A stretch of DNA of 15,183 bases from assembly GCA_002453275.1 (NCBI GenBank), contig DKGN01000033.1, forward strand, positions 1-15,183, written 5' to 3'. A model generated the notes under the pieces. The model saw nothing but the letters and a program-made list of their open reading frames with translations, was not told the DNA's origin and made no database searches. Position 1 is the stretch's first letter; each line of letters begins with the position of its first letter. This document shows positions 14,235 through 15,183 of this stretch, piece after piece. A program made the position numbers and the translations under genes. This DNA comes from Caryophanales bacterium UBA6769. Lineage in GTDB: Bacteria > Bacillota > Bacilli > Bacillales > UBA6769.

Positions 14235-15183
14235 ATGTCGATCAAACGTTCAAGCGCCATTGTAGGAGTGGCTGAACACGATCTGGAAAACGGAAAAGCT
14301 CCAAACGGAGAAACGGTATTACAAATGCAAGCAAACGTCGCAAAAAAGGCACTTGAAGAGGCAGGATTAACAAAAGATGACGTTGATGGCATGTTTGTCG
14401 CGGGCTCATGGGGGCTTCCAGGTGTCGGTCTCATGCCGGGTGTGACAATGGCTGAATATTTAGGCATCAACCCCCGCTTTACAGATTCGACGAACATAGG
14501 GGGTTCTTCATTTGAAGCACACGTTGGTCATGCAGCTGCTGCAATTCAATCAGGCCTCTGTGACGTTGCACTCATTTTATATGGAAGCACACAACGTTCT
14601 AATCGTTCTCGCAACTTAGGCGCAGGGAGACCATCGGAGTTAACAGCTCAATTCGAAAGTGTTTGGGGAATGCCTGCACCTGTCGGAGCTTATGCAATGG
14701 CGGCTCATCGTCATATGCATGAGTACGGGACAACGAGCGAACAGCTTGCTGAAATTGCGGTTTCGACGAGAAAATGGGCACAGTTAAATCCACGAGCGAT
14801 GTACAGGGATGAGATCACAATCGCGGATGTCGTTGAATCACCATTGATCGCCGATCCGCTTCGCTTGCTTGATTGCTGTCTCGTCACAGATGGAGCAGGT
14901 GCAATCGTTATGACATCGGCTGAACGTGCACGAGATTGTAAAACGAAACCTGTTTGGGTGCTTGGTCACGGGGAATCACATACTCATTCGTTAGTGAGCA
15001 GTATGCCTGACCTCACCGTTACAACGGCGAAACAATCGGGAGCACAAGCATTTGAGATGGCAGGTGTTACGCATGACGAAATCGACATCGCCCAAATCTA
15101 TGATTCATTTACGATTACTGTTTTATTAACACTTGAATCACTTGGCTTTTGTAAGCCTGGCGAAGGTGGCGATTTTGTAGCAA
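14235..15183 (+). CDS. Thiolase-superfamily protein of the SCP-x/Ltp2 (lipid-transfer) type, 3' end outside the window
   Basis: The open frame runs from ATG 14235 off the right edge (316 codons seen; the family is usually near 390). The ribosome binding site GAGGAGGAAG (14219-14228) is excellent. The fold is recognisable from SSAIVGVAEHD (6-16), ALEEAGLTKDDVDGMFVAG (39-57), LIADPLRLLDCCLVTDGAGA (204-223) and IDIAQIYDSFTITVLLTLES (283-302), then GFCKPGEGGDF. The loop that holds the nucleophilic Cys in thiolases reads NIGGSSF (87-93), with Ser91-Ser92 instead of Cys. This matches the non-classical branch containing the Ltp2 steroid aldolases, in which tyrosines do the chemistry; Tyr289 is a candidate. 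Such proteins normally need an OB-fold DUF35 partner encoded next door, which would lie beyond the edge. It could cleave or form a C-C bond in the pathway of the preceding operon. Confidence 0.87.
   Translation, partial: MSIKRSSAIVGVAEHDLENGKAPNGETVLQMQANVAKKALEEAGLTKDDVDGMFVAGSWGLPGVGLMPGVTMAEYLGINPRFTDSTNIGGSSFEAHVGHAAAAIQSGLCDVALILYGSTQRSNRSRNLGAGRPSELTAQFESVWGMPAPVGAYAMAAHRHMHEYGTTSEQLAEIAVSTRKWAQLNPRAMYRDEITIADVVESPLIADPLRLLDCCLVTDGAGAIVMTSAERARDCKTKPVWVLGHGESHTHSLVSSMPDLTVTTAKQSGAQAFEMAGVTHDEIDIAQIYDSFTITVLLTLESLGFCKPGEGGDFVA

Overview
The window looks like part of a Bacillaceae chromosome. The evidence is a bacillithiol-type deacetylase beside a YojF-like gene, strong AAGGAGG-type ribosome binding sites, frequent GTG starts, and close resemblance (from memory) to Bacillus proteins such as YojF, AmpS and YtbE/YvgN. 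There are no rRNA or tRNA genes, phage or transposon genes, or CRISPR arrays. All coding stretches read as intact; only the first and last genes are cut by the window edges.

Layout. (1) 1-1823, minus strand: an M29 aminopeptidase, then yojF and the 5' end of bshB2 (bacillithiol synthesis). (2) 1987-4753, plus strand: a complete NitT/TauT/Ssu-type ABC importer (permease, ATPase, lipoprotein), closed by a hairpin. (3) 4857-6881: an aldo/keto reductase and an unusual acyl-CoA-dehydrogenase-fold flavoprotein, 15 bases apart, closed by a terminator. (4) 6962-7669: a small two-helix membrane protein I do not recognise. (5) 7757-8740: a zinc-free NADPH:quinone reductase-like enzyme with its own terminator. 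(6) 9015-13440: a well-promoted operon of acyl-CoA ligase, hotdog thioesterase and two dissimilar acyl-CoA dehydrogenases, ending at a near-perfect terminator. (7) 13536-14147: a transglutaminase-like protein. (8) 14235 to the end: a thiolase-superfamily protein of the SCP-x/Ltp2 type, truncated by the window edge.

How the genes fit together. Regions 5, 6 and 8 look like an acyl-CoA catabolic module. The ligase activates an organic acid to its CoA ester, the paired dehydrogenases introduce the 2,3-double bond, and the thiolase-like protein would make or break a C-C bond. The thioesterase could rescue trapped CoA. The paired dehydrogenases carry signatures of the heteromeric alpha2beta2 enzymes known from actinobacterial steroid side-chain degradation. 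The thiolase-like protein has Ser-Ser where classical thiolases have the nucleophilic Cys, as in the repurposed Ltp2 aldolases. The natural substrate cannot be read from the sequence. Regions 2 and 3 may be a separate nutrient-scavenging module, possibly for organic sulfur, but that is inference.
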